Part shown: one piece after another, positions 34,862 to 43,425 of the stretch
Layout: each line of letters starts with the position of its first letter
Position numbering within the stretch: the first letter of the stretch is position 1
NCBI RefSeq assembly: GCF_900112415.1
Contig: NZ_FOLV01000011.1
Location: 78,273 to 142,272, forward strand
Direction: 5' to 3'
Origin: Bacillus sp. 491mf
Lineage (GTDB): Bacteria > Bacillota > Bacilli > Bacillales > Bacillaceae_G
Length of the DNA: 64,000 nucleotides
Notes under the pieces: model-generated
The model's database searches: none
Seen by the model: only the letters and a program-made list of their open reading frames with translations
What the model was told of the DNA's origin: nothing
Made by a program: the position numbers and the translations under genes

Positions 34862-35150
34862 TAAAAAACGAATTGTCAGGGGGTTATCACTTTAATATGA
34901 AAGCCATTTCTGGTTTTTGATTCTTGCTTTTCTAAAATATACGGCCGATACCTGTTTGTGTATAGCTAATTGCTAAGATATTCACATTGGTGATAAAAGG
35001 TGCTCTTTATCTCATAGGGAGAAATACACATGTATTTATATAGCTGAACCATTGGTTATTAGTAATAAATAAAAACAAGTTTTCCGCTAATGACAGTTTC
35101 TTTTTGTGGTACTAATCATAAATTAGGTAGTACAAGGAGTGAAAATACTA

Positions 35151-35807
35151 ATGAAAGAGTGTATATTAGTCATTGGCGCACATCCCGACGATGAGTTATT
35201 AGGATCTGGCGGGACTTTAAAAAGATTAGTAGAAGAAGGCCATCAAGTAATTTCAATCATTACTGCTCTAGGAAGAAAAGAGCAAGCTCATCACATACAG
35301 CAATTAGGCAGGTGTGCAAACAAGGAGATTGGTATTGAAGAGGTGATATTCCTCGAGCACAGTAATTTAGAGTTGGAACTAATTCCACTGCACCAATTAA
35401 CGAAAGAAATTGAACAATTAATAAATATCTATAAACCAAGCAAAATCTTTACCCATCATTATGGAGACCTCAATAAAGATCACTACGTTACTTTTCAAGC
35501 GGTTTTGACTGCGACACGTCCCCTATCAAACCAACAACCAATCGAATTGATTACATTTGAAACCGTTTCCTCAAGCGAGTGGAATATCCACACGAATGAT
35601 AAATCTTTCAAACCCAATTATTTTGTGAACATTACCGATCAAATAGATTCGAAAATTGCTGCGCTTAAACATTACGATGTAGAAATGAGAGATTTTCCGC
35701 ATCCTCGTTCATACGAAGGGGTTCAATATTTAGGAAGAGTAAGGGGAATGACGGTCGGTGTACCATATGCCGAGGCATTCGAAGTGATAAGGAGGGTTTG
35801 GAAGTGA
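35151..35807 (+). CDS. PIG-L family N-acetylglucosamine deacetylase-like enzyme
   Basis: A 218-residue zinc-dependent deacetylase. AHPDDE at residues 10-15 gives the metal-binding His/Asp pair. The segment HHYGDLNKDH supplies the second half of the site, as in BshB and MshB, which remove acetyl from GlcNAc conjugates. ATG 35151 is used, since AAGGAG lies right before an in-frame GTG (35139) and at proper distance from the ATG. First gene of a five-gene operon, it overlaps the next gene by four bases. Likely role: deacetylation of an N-acetylamino-sugar intermediate made by the operon's glycosyltransferase (inference). Confidence 0.87.
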   Translation: MKECILVIGAHPDDELLGSGGTLKRLVEEGHQVISIITALGRKEQAHHIQQLGRCANKEIGIEEVIFLEHSNLELELIPLHQLTKEIEQLINIYKPSKIFTHHYGDLNKDHYVTFQAVLTATRPLSNQQPIELITFETVSSSEWNIHTNDKSFKPNYFVNITDQIDSKIAALKHYDVEMRDFPHPRSYEGVQYLGRVRGMTVGVPYAEAFEVIRRVWK

Positions 35808-37135
35808 AAAAGAGATTTGAGTTTCCTTATTCTTATGTAATTAAAACATTAGATAAGTATTATGGAGTTCATGCATACTCGATGCAAAAAAAGAAGGATA
35901 CAGTGGAAGAGCGTAATATAAATAGAGAGTCAAAGACTTATAAAAAGAAAAAGCTCTCAATATTAATTGCTACATTTTGGGATTATCCTCATATTGGGGG
36001 GTTATCAAATTATATTACGGCACTTAGTGAAGGGTTAAGAAAACAAGGCCATCACGTAGACATCGTATCTCCTAATCAATTTTCTAAAAGTAGAGCCGAA
36101 AAGATGCGTCAAGCGGTTGTTCCGGAATTAAAAAGTTTTTTTAATACACGATATGGAAGTTCTAATAGCACAATTATTAGAAATCAAAAAAATATGTATA
36201 TTTACGAAAGAATGCTGCTCGAAAATATTAACTTTAAAAAATATGATATCTTTCATGCGCAAGATATATTTACAGCTAATATATTAGGAAGAATCAATGA
36301 ACAGTATGGAAAAAGATTAATATTCACACCTCATGGTATGTTTACTTTTAATCGTATAAAGTTCGGCATATTTAAAAAGGGTTCGCTAGAAGAGTTTTAT
36401 CATATGGTCTTAGAAAAAAAGGCAATTGATAATGCAGATCATATTATTATTCTCAGCGATTCATTTCGCCGTCCATTAATGAAGTTAGGGGCAAAACAAC
36501 AGAATATGACAACTGTATTAACTGGCATTGATTATCCCCATAAGTATCATACTGAAAATACATCATCATCACATAAGAAAATCGTCATTACATGTGTAGC
36601 TAGATTAGGTCCAAGAAAAGGCCATAACATATTACTTGATGCTCTTTCACAAATCGGAAAGAAATACACAGATAATGTAAAAGTTCTCATTGTCGGAGAC
36701 GGTGAGATGAGGCATTCGTTAGAGGATCAAGTTAATCATTTGAATCTTTCCATGGTAGAGTTTTTAGGGCAAAGAAATGATGTTCCAGATATTTTAAGTA
36801 AAACTGATATTTTTGTACTTCCAACTTTAAACGATAGCCTACCTATTTCTATTATAGAGGCAATGCATAGTGGAGTTTGTGTCATTTCTACGCCATCGGG
36901 AGGTATACCTGAACTTGTTCGCCATTCTAAGACAGGTATTCTTGTTGAGGGAGGAGATGCAATAGAACTGGCACGGGCATTAAAATATGTCATTGTAAAT
37001 AAACAGGAACGAGAGCAATTAGGGAAAAATGCAAGAATATTCGCTAAAAAGTATTTAACTAGAGAGACAATGATAGCGAATATCGAACAAATCTACAGAG
37101 AGCGTTTTGATAAGGAAGGATTCTATGAATCATGA
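35804..37135 (+). CDS. Glycosyltransferase family 4 protein (first copy)
   Basis: A 443-residue GT-B enzyme using a nucleotide sugar. After a roughly 45-residue N-terminal extension (FEFPYSYVIKTLDKYYG), the acceptor domain has GGLSNYITALSEGLRKQGH and FTPHGMF. The donor domain has VARLGPRKGHNILLDAL, VLIVGDGEM and the EX7E region SIIEAMHSGVCVISTPSGG. GTG 35804 follows AAGGAGG by 8 bases and overlaps the previous stop as GTGA. It is clearly paralogous to the GT4 at 39401, including the N-terminal extension. GT4 enzymes such as BshA/MshA start GlcNAc-based thiol pathways, which makes the pairing with a PIG-L deacetylase notable. Confidence 0.88.
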   Translation: MKKRFEFPYSYVIKTLDKYYGVHAYSMQKKKDTVEERNINRESKTYKKKKLSILIATFWDYPHIGGLSNYITALSEGLRKQGHHVDIVSPNQFSKSRAEKMRQAVVPELKSFFNTRYGSSNSTIIRNQKNMYIYERMLLENINFKKYDIFHAQDIFTANILGRINEQYGKRLIFTPHGMFTFNRIKFGIFKKGSLEEFYHMVLEKKAIDNADHIIILSDSFRRPLMKLGAKQQNMTTVLTGIDYPHKYHTENTSSSHKKIVITCVARLGPRKGHNILLDALSQIGKKYTDNVKVLIVGDGEMRHSLEDQVNHLNLSMVEFLGQRNDVPDILSKTDIFVLPTLNDSLPISIIEAMHSGVCVISTPSGGIPELVRHSKTGILVEGGDAIELARALKYVIVNKQEREQLGKNARIFAKKYLTRETMIANIEQIYRERFDKEGFYES

Positions 37136-38300
37136 ACATGCAGCGGTCGTGTTGGATTTAAGTGCCAATGGGATTGGGATTATTAGAAGTTTAGCGAGAA
37201 AAGGAATTCGTGTTTATGCATTTGATGTAGAGAAACCATATAAAATAGGGAAGTCACGCCTTGCTTCATGCGGAATATGCCCAAGTCCTTTATCTGAAGA
37301 AAAATTATTACTAGTTTTTCTAATTGACTTCGCTAAAAAGTTAAATTTGAAACCTGTTTTGTGTACAGGTGCTGATGACTATGTAATATTCATTTCAAAA
37401 TATCGAACGGAACTGTCTAAATATTATTTGTTTTTATTTCCTGAACATTCGTTGATTGAAGAAACATTAAATAAGCAAAAAATGCATGAGCTGGCAACAA
37501 AGCATAATATTCCATGTCCTAAAACGTATGAGATTAAGACAAATAAACAATTGGAAGAAGCGATATCGAACCTAGATTTCCCGTGTATATTAAAGCCGGT
37601 TTTAGGACATGAGTTTCGAAAAAAGATAAACCAAAAGGCAATTCTTATACAAAATCCAGATCAACTTAGAAATGAGTATAAATCGTATCGACAGCACGGG
37701 AAGCTAATTCTTCAGGAAATCATTCCTGGTGATAATCAATGTTTTTATAAAGTTGCCACATTTTATGATGATAACATGAATTTATTGGCATTATTTTCTT
37801 TACAAAAGAATCATCAGTTCCCAGCTGAATTTGGAACAGGAGCTCACATTGTTAGTAAAGAAGTTCCAGAATTAGTAGATATATGTCTACCTTTTTTTGA
37901 GAAGATTAAGCTTAAAGGTATTGCTATGGCAGAGTTTAAAAAGGATCCTCGAGATGGCGTTTATAAGTTTATTGAAATAAACCCTCGTTTTTGGTTAACT
38001 CACAGTCTGACAGGAGCTGCTGATATTGATTTTGCTTACATGTATTATTTATATTTAACGAGGCAAAATCCAACTCCAAGACTTAAACAAGTAGACGGTA
38101 TCAAATGGATTTATCTTGTGCGATATTATTTAACATTCTGCACTAAGAAAAAAAGGGCAGAAATGACGTGGAAAGATTTTTATAAAGGGTTACGCGGTAA
38201 AAAAGAATATGCTTTGTTTGCATGGGATGACCCAATGCCGTTCATTAGAAGCGCATACTCTCACTTGATAAACGCCTGGAAACGAAAACGAAAGGAATGA
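37125..38300 (+). CDS. ATP-grasp carboxylate-amine ligase-like protein
   Basis: A 391-residue protein with the ATP-grasp layout. The N-terminal Rossmann-like part is AVVLDLSANGIGIIRSLARKGI. The central part is KQKMHELATKHNIPCPKTYEI (lid helix typical of the fold), then FPCILKPVLGHEF with the ATP Lys and LILQEIIPGD. The C-terminal metal site is FIEINPRFWLTHSL (E-x-N). Such enzymes join a carboxylate to an amine with ATP; the pattern resembles predicted ATP-grasp proteins of glycan and peptide-conjugate clusters. ATG 37125 with AAGGAAGGA overlaps the preceding gene by 11 bases. Substrate unknown; it may add an amino acid to an amino sugar (inference). Confidence 0.85.
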   Translation: MNHEHAAVVLDLSANGIGIIRSLARKGIRVYAFDVEKPYKIGKSRLASCGICPSPLSEEKLLLVFLIDFAKKLNLKPVLCTGADDYVIFISKYRTELSKYYLFLFPEHSLIEETLNKQKMHELATKHNIPCPKTYEIKTNKQLEEAISNLDFPCILKPVLGHEFRKKINQKAILIQNPDQLRNEYKSYRQHGKLILQEIIPGDNQCFYKVATFYDDNMNLLALFSLQKNHQFPAEFGTGAHIVSKEVPELVDICLPFFEKIKLKGIAMAEFKKDPRDGVYKFIEINPRFWLTHSLTGAADIDFAYMYYLYLTRQNPTPRLKQVDGIKWIYLVRYYLTFCTKKKRAEMTWKDFYKGLRGKKEYALFAWDDPMPFIRSAYSHLINAWKRKRKE

Positions 38301-39361
38301 ACACATTGTACGAAGTAAAAACATTATCCCGTTTAATTGAAAAGTTAAGAATTACAGAAAAACTCTCTTATTCAATGAATAAGAGAGTTGCAATTGATTA
38401 CGGTAAAATAGAATGTTTAAAATCTACAAGAAGAAGTAGCATTTACAAATTATTTATTACATCAGGAGCTAATAATGTTCCGATTGTTTTAAAAGTATAT
38501 AATTCAACAGATTACAAAAATGAAGTAGAAATTAATATATACGATACAGCTTATCCTGTATTGAAAGAATTTCTTCCTGAAATATATCATATTGAAAAAA
38601 ATGGAGACGAGACCTGGATATTTATGGAGTTTGTACGCCAAATACGCGGTCAGATAACTTTTCTCCCTAAACATTTTGACTATATTATTCCCGCTGTTGC
38701 TAAACTTCATGCGCGTACATTTGAAGACAATAGTAAAAAACATAAAGATGTTTGGAAATCTTGGTTACCTATTTATGAATCGAGCCGCATGAGAAATGAT
38801 CGGACGAAACAAATTGAAAAGACGATTGATTTTCTCAATGACGGAATGAAAGACGATCGGATAAGCGGGATTATTAAGCCTTATTATAAATCACTTATAA
38901 AACTATGTAATAAGGGACCGGATCTTTTTCCGGAATTATTTCAAAATGGTTCATCGATCACGCATGGAGATCTTCATTTGCAAAACATTTGCAGTAATAA
39001 TGTGACACTACATGCACCGTGGAATATCCAGTTTATCGATTGGGAGTCAACTAAATATGCACCTGTCTGGTTTGATATGGTTGTTCTAGTTGAAATCTTA
39101 ATGGGATTTAGGAAAGATTGGCAGAACAGAGCCGAAGAAATTCGTACACATTGTGTGGAAGTCTATGCAAAAGAAATGCAGAAGAATGGCATAAACTTTA
39201 AAACAAAGCCAATTGACCTTTATAAGATGGCGTATTTGCAGAGAACATTAGAAAAAGGGTTGCATACTCAGCTGCGAAGAATATTTGATAACCGTGGCGG
39301 TGAATTATTGCCATATCACCTTGAAAAAATTTCTACCTGGGGAAGTGAACTAGGTTTATAG
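38297..39361 (+). CDS. Aminoglycoside-phosphotransferase-like kinase
   Basis: A 354-residue kinase-fold protein. It has a clear Brenner motif THGDLHLQNI (catalytic Asp and metal-binding Asn) and the DFG-equivalent FIDWES. The ATP-binding N-lobe has VLKVYN and the hinge WIFMEFVRQ. These features define the APH/choline kinase group, which phosphorylates small hydroxylated molecules. It overlaps the ATP-grasp gene by four bases (ATGA). It could phosphorylate the sugar product or protect the host (inference). An antibiotic-resistance role is possible but not supported by its position inside a biosynthetic operon. Confidence 0.82.
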   Translation: MNTLYEVKTLSRLIEKLRITEKLSYSMNKRVAIDYGKIECLKSTRRSSIYKLFITSGANNVPIVLKVYNSTDYKNEVEINIYDTAYPVLKEFLPEIYHIEKNGDETWIFMEFVRQIRGQITFLPKHFDYIIPAVAKLHARTFEDNSKKHKDVWKSWLPIYESSRMRNDRTKQIEKTIDFLNDGMKDDRISGIIKPYYKSLIKLCNKGPDLFPELFQNGSSITHGDLHLQNICSNNVTLHAPWNIQFIDWESTKYAPVWFDMVVLVEILMGFRKDWQNRAEEIRTHCVEVYAKEMQKNGINFKTKPIDLYKMAYLQRTLEKGLHTQLRRIFDNRGGELLPYHLEKISTWGSELGL

Positions 39362-39400
39362 TATATATGCTATTTTTATCATTAGCTGAGTTAGGAGGAG

Positions 39401-40729
39401 ATGCTTCTGAATACAGCAAAGGAGAGACGAAGTGAATGTAATTATCCTTTCCATACGAGCCTACTAAAAATCATGGATGAATACTACCAAATAGAAAATC
39501 AAAAGGATCATATAATCGAACCGTTTCAAACGTTTGGAATCAAAAATGATAGCACGTTAAGTAAAACAAAAAAATTAAAAATTCTTTATGTAACATTTTT
39601 GAAATACCCTAATACAGGGGGATTATCAAACTATATTACTTCGTTAAAAACAGGCTTTGAAAAGTATGGTCATGATGTAGATGTCATCTCTCCTACTCAA
39701 ATGACCGCAGTTCATATAGAGCAAGAAGTTCCGAAGGCTGCGAAATACACAAGAGATTTTATGTTACAACGTTATGGTATAGTAAATGAAAAAATTATTA
39801 AAAACACGAGTTTTTTGAATGTTTTTAAGTCTTATTTAAGAGAAAAAAGCCTAGAGCAATATGATATCTTTCATGCACAAGATTTATTCGCTGCTTTTTT
39901 ATTAGGACAACTAAACCTAGAATATAAGAAACCACTTTTTTTTACACCACATGGGCATTTTACAAAAAGTCGATTGAAATTTGATAAAATAAAAAAAGGA
40001 TCGATTGAAGAAGCGTATTTTAGTGAAATTGAAAAACAGGGAATAAGAGCGGCTGATCAAATCATAACAATCAGCAATTCCTTTCATACTCCTTTAAAAG
40101 AATATGGGGCAAAGACAGAACAATTGATTACTGTTCATACAGGTATACACTTTCAGCAAGATTTTATACCTAAACAGGATTGTAATAATAATCTAGTAAT
40201 TTCCTGCATTTCCCGCCTTTCTCCTAGAAAAGGTCATGACATTTTTTTAAAAGCACTTTCACAAATTCAACAAGATTTATCAAATGTAGAGGTATGGATT
40301 GTTGGAGATGGTGTTATGAGAGAAAGGCTTGAAAATCAAGTGATACAGCTTGGTCTTGACAGGATTAAATTTTGGGGAAGAAGAACAGATATACCAAAAA
40401 TTCTTTCTTCTTCCTCAATCTATGTTTTACCTACCATTAACGATAACTTTCCAATTTCCATTATTGAAGCTATGCTTTCTAGTCAAGCTATTATTACAAC
40501 AAATTGCGGTGGAATACCAGAAATGATTCAAAACGGAAAAACAGGGATCATTTGTGAACCGGGCAACGTTCAACAACTTTCTGAGGCTATTAAATTGCTG
40601 TTAACGAATAAGAGTCTTCGTGAGCAATTGGGAAAAGAGGCACAGAATTATTCACAGCAACATTTAACTCAGGATGTAATGGTTTCAAAGATTGAAAGAG
40701 TATATTACTCTTTTATGAATAATATGTAG
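39401..40729 (+). CDS. Glycosyltransferase family 4 protein (second copy)
   Basis: A 442-residue GT-B enzyme, paralogous to the GT4 at 35804. It has the shared N-terminal extension (PFHTSLLKIMDEYYQI), GGLSNYITSLKTGFEKYGHDVDV, FTPHGHFTKSRLKFD, ISRLSPRKGHDIFLKAL and SIIEAMLSSQAIITTNCGG. The start is uncertain: AGGAGG ends only two bases before ATG 39401, while the in-frame CTG at 39407 would have ideal spacing. Homology to the paralogue begins after that point. Two related GT4s suggest two sequential sugar additions or two acceptors. Last gene before the operon terminator, 39 bp after the APH-like gene. Confidence 0.86.
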   Translation: MLLNTAKERRSECNYPFHTSLLKIMDEYYQIENQKDHIIEPFQTFGIKNDSTLSKTKKLKILYVTFLKYPNTGGLSNYITSLKTGFEKYGHDVDVISPTQMTAVHIEQEVPKAAKYTRDFMLQRYGIVNEKIIKNTSFLNVFKSYLREKSLEQYDIFHAQDLFAAFLLGQLNLEYKKPLFFTPHGHFTKSRLKFDKIKKGSIEEAYFSEIEKQGIRAADQIITISNSFHTPLKEYGAKTEQLITVHTGIHFQQDFIPKQDCNNNLVISCISRLSPRKGHDIFLKALSQIQQDLSNVEVWIVGDGVMRERLENQVIQLGLDRIKFWGRRTDIPKILSSSSIYVLPTINDNFPISIIEAMLSSQAIITTNCGGIPEMIQNGKTGIICEPGNVQQLSEAIKLLLTNKSLREQLGKEAQNYSQQHLTQDVMVSKIERVYYSFMNNM

Positions 40730-40760
40730 AACCTATATAGAATGCTTTTATAATTTAAAA

Positions 40761-40840
40761 ATCAAAAAATGACAGAAAATCTGCTTTTTTTAGTAGGACA
40801 AGAGCATCTATCCGCGTATAGAACCAGAAGTTGATTTGGA
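40761..40840. repeat. Dispersed repeat family, copy 2
   Basis: ATGACAGAAAATCTGC, T run, GTAGGACAAGAGCATCTATC, CGCGTATAGAACC. It is aligned by eye with copies at 31681 and 49123; this one is the most diverged at its right side. Confidence 0.5.
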
Positions 40841-40861
40841 ACTAGAAACATTATGAGGAAA

Positions 40862-40896
40862 GAGTGCGTGTATTTATGACATGCACTCATTTTTTA
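40862..40896 (+). terminator. Terminator of the five-gene sugar operon
   Basis: GAGTGC-TGT/ACA-GCACTC stem with a small bulge followed by TTTTTT, about 130 bp after the last glycosyltransferase. Confidence 0.7.
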
Positions 40897-41086
40897 TTAA
40901 CAGGGGAATCCTGTTACAAGATAAAGAACTTATTTTGGCCACTAGGGGAAGGTTAGATTTTGTTTACTTATTTTGCTCTAAAGTCCCCTAGTTTGCTTCA
41001 CGGAAAAGGGGGTCTATAGATGATGCCGGACGATTTTTCGTTACTTTGCTACTGTTGTGGCTCAGCCCAGCTTGGAACTTTGTAAG

Positions 41087-41485
41087 TTAATCAAAAAACA
41101 CGATGGAATGAATCGCAGTTAAAGTTTCTTTCAGCGTTATATTTGCTTGATTAGAAGTAGGACAAGAGCACATTACCACTTCCCAATATTGCGCTCCTGT
41201 TCTTTGAAGATGGGTAATTGATACTCTACATCCACCTTTGTTTCCTGCAACTTCTGATCTCGTAAGCACTACACCGGAGAAACCTTTTTGCCTCAATTTG
41301 TCCACTATAGCTCTTTTATGGTCTGCAAGGGTGTGTTGACCCATATCCCTGATCCTAGTGTCAAACGTAAGTGCACAACCTTGACGACTATCCATAGGAA
41401 AAGGTTGTTTATCTAACATATACGGGTAATTATATTGATGATGATAAGGATTATATTGGTATTGTCCATTTGATTGCCAATACAA
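41087..41485 (-). CDS. Hypothetical protein, 132 aa, Tyr/Asn-rich N-terminus
   Basis: Residues 1-35 are low-complexity with Tyr, Asn, Gln and His (YWQSNGQYQYNPYHHQYNYP), as in several Bacillus spore-coat proteins. Residues 40-132 look globular, with one segment DKLRQKGFSGVVLTRSEVAG and four cysteines (CALTFD, GGCRVSI, VMCSC). It has no signal peptide and no family I recognise. A spore-surface role is only a guess from the N-terminus. Ribosome site AGAGGTG precedes ATG 41485. An exact 23-base stretch of the coding region recurs 300 bp away in the intergenic DNA upstream. Confidence 0.65.
   Translation of the reverse strand: MYWQSNGQYQYNPYHHQYNYPYMLDKQPFPMDSRQGCALTFDTRIRDMGQHTLADHKRAIVDKLRQKGFSGVVLTRSEVAGNKGGCRVSITHLQRTGAQYWEVVMCSCPTSNQANITLKETLTAIHSIVFFD
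41312..41334. repeat. 23-bp direct repeat, unit 1 (inside the 132-aa gene)
   Basis: TCTTTTATGGTCTGCAAGGG plus TGT, identical to 41612-41634; flanking bases differ on both sides. Confidence 0.8.
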
Positions 41486-41916
41486 AATAAATCACCTCTT
41501 TGTTAACTTGATTCCCTTTAGGTTATGTAAGTGTTTGTTTGAAAGTTCTGATTAAAAATTTTACGATTAGATTTAGTATTGTTATATGAAATGGATCTAA
41601 TTTAGTTAAGTTCTTTTATGGTCTGCAAGGGTGTCCGTATGACAAACAAGAAGTTTACATAGAAGAAAGTAGAGGGGATTTTGACCGGTCAGCGATGTAA
41701 GTGTCGAAAAATAAGGCGATTTGGTATCTGTATATTCCCTACCAAGAAATCCTTAAATAAAAGGAGCGCTCACTAAAAGCGCTCATAATAACTAAGAGGA
41801 ACCGTTTGTTAATTGATTAGTTGTTGACTTTTATACAATATCGTAAATGTGAATTATATAATAAGACGGTACTAAATTTGTCACTTTAATTATAAGTCAC
41901 TTTTATCCAGGATATG
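41486..41916. other. Intergenic region with repeat unit 2 and a terminator
   Basis: No complete gene. It contains the second 23-bp unit (41612-41634). A short open stretch after it reads YDKQEVYIEESRGDFDRSAM and ends at TAA 41699; this may be a remnant, family unknown. The hairpin GAGCGCT/AGCGCTC at 41764-41784 could be a terminator for transcription from either side. Confidence 0.5.
41612..41634. repeat. 23-bp direct repeat, unit 2
   Basis: Exact copy of 41312-41334, offset by exactly 300 bp, outside any recognised gene. Confidence 0.8.
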
Positions 41917-42996
41917 CTAGTCCTGATAAGGGCTTGAACCCTTTTTCATAATCTTATCAACTACTTCATGTAAATCGTCTGGTTTTAGGAATTCTATCGG
42001 TGAAAAACCTTGTTCGAAAGTTAAGGTATCGGCTTCTATCATTAAAATGTAACGACCATTAACTTTAGCGATGTGTACCGATTCACCGAAGTCAGATAAT
42101 AAACTCTTGATTCCAATATGGTCTGCCTTTAACTTTAACTCTATCTCAGGGGTATGCTCCACAATTTGCGCTGTAGCTTCCATAACCTCTTCCGTTGTGA
42201 AATGTTCCATAATTTCACGCTTTGGACTCGCAGCCCATACTTCCATCGCTTGGTCAAATTGTTCTCGTTCTTCTGTACCTTCTTCAAAGACGTCTTCGAT
42301 TTGGTCGTATACCATATCCATAACTTGTGTTTTCATAATTTCTGGCATGGAACGCTCGTATTCTACGAATTTTAAGAAGTCTTCGAAGTAGCGGGCATGT
42401 GATGCTTGGTGGATTTTTAGTTCGCCAACTTCCACGATGCCTTCTTCTGGCATATAGGGGTATTGAATCGACTTCATATTTTTCGTTGTGATGGCCATTT
42501 CAACATTTCGAATTAGCGTTGCCTCATCAGAAATAGAAGCAACCTTTGGCTCGAAGTCACATTTCATTACAAAGACGAACGGATCGTCGAAGTATTTACG
42601 AAGTTTTGCTTGGACAACGAGAAATACACCGCCGCGTACAGCGCTTGTATCAATATAGGTATAGACGAGTGGTTCATTTGTATCTTTAAATGTTTCTTTC
42701 GTTTCTGCAAAACGAATACGATTAAAAAGGTTGTAGTTCGGGTTTGAATCAAATTCGTGCCCAACTTCAACAATGAATCGGCCAATTTTTGTCGGGACTT
42801 GTTCACTTTTTGGGTGACGGTCTACTTTTCGTTTCGAAATTTTTAATAATTCACCGTCTAGAAAGTCTTTTAATGGACTATCTTCGTATTCTTCAGTATC
42901 TAATGTTTGAAAATGTTTATAACGCTTGTCTGCTTGTTCACCTTGGCCGTCTACTTGTACGACGTAAAAGGAAAGAAAATTTATTTCAAAATCCAT
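41917..42996 (-). CDS. DUF3900 family protein
   Basis: A 359-residue soluble acidic protein matching the DUF3900 family of the B. cereus group (recognised from FEINFLSFYVVQVDGQGEQ and the long helical middle part). No catalytic motif is apparent. The first half is beta-rich (VYTYIDTSAVRGGVFLVVQAK) and the second half helical, ending in a strand pair (IAKVNGRYILMIEAD). Such nucleoid/phage-associated or KwaB-like architecture is conceivable but not claimed. ATG 42996 has AAGGTGAT upstream. Function unknown. Single-gene unit. Confidence 0.75.
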   Translation of the reverse strand: MDFEINFLSFYVVQVDGQGEQADKRYKHFQTLDTEEYEDSPLKDFLDGELLKISKRKVDRHPKSEQVPTKIGRFIVEVGHEFDSNPNYNLFNRIRFAETKETFKDTNEPLVYTYIDTSAVRGGVFLVVQAKLRKYFDDPFVFVMKCDFEPKVASISDEATLIRNVEMAITTKNMKSIQYPYMPEEGIVEVGELKIHQASHARYFEDFLKFVEYERSMPEIMKTQVMDMVYDQIEDVFEEGTEEREQFDQAMEVWAASPKREIMEHFTTEEVMEATAQIVEHTPEIELKLKADHIGIKSLLSDFGESVHIAKVNGRYILMIEADTLTFEQGFSPIEFLKPDDLHEVVDKIMKKGSSPYQD

Positions 42997-43425
42997 GATT
43001 ATCACCTTGTTTCATTTCGTTAACTCTTTTCAGTATAGAGATGGAGAAAACATTCGTCAATTTACTAACAGTGGTGTTTTCATTCGTGTGGGTGATGGGC
43101 ATTTTTGGATAATACATTTTATTTTTTTTTTAGAGTCAATTTTTATTACATTTTTAAGCAATATTGGTATAATAAAATATCGAATGTATAAAAATTGTCA
43201 CTATGTATTTTTTGGTATATACTGGGTGATGAAGGGGATTGGATTTTTAAAGCGATTAAGAATGTTTAAGGAAATATATGTAGACTTTTAGGGAAGAAAA
43301 GAGTAACTTAGGATATGGTGTAAATATGCTAGTAATACATAAAAGTTATGTTGAAAGGTAATGTTATTATACATACATAGAATTGTTTGAAATGGAAAAA
43401 GATTGAGAATAAAGGAGAGAGTAAT
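42997..43425. other. AT-rich divergent intergenic region
   Basis: Upstream of both the DUF3900 and VanW genes. It contains long A/T tracts and no clear hairpin or repeat. Presumably it holds two promoters. Confidence 0.5.

Noticed and set aside
38297-39361. Aminoglycoside resistance gene
   Set aside because: Brenner motif is present, but the gene is embedded in an overlapping biosynthetic operon and no close match to known resistance enzymes is recognised.
41020-41085. 21-codon ORF with AAAAGGGGG ribosome-like site (MMPDDFSLLCYCCGSAQLGTL minus last residue)
   Set aside because: Too short and without terminator or family; possible but not supportable.
42071-42391. 106-codon plus-strand frame
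   Set aside because: Lies inside the DUF3900 gene on the other strand and has no ribosome site or family.
42995-43291. 98-codon plus-strand frame upstream of the VanW gene
   Set aside because: AT-rich, hydrophobic by composition, no ribosome site; treated as intergenic.
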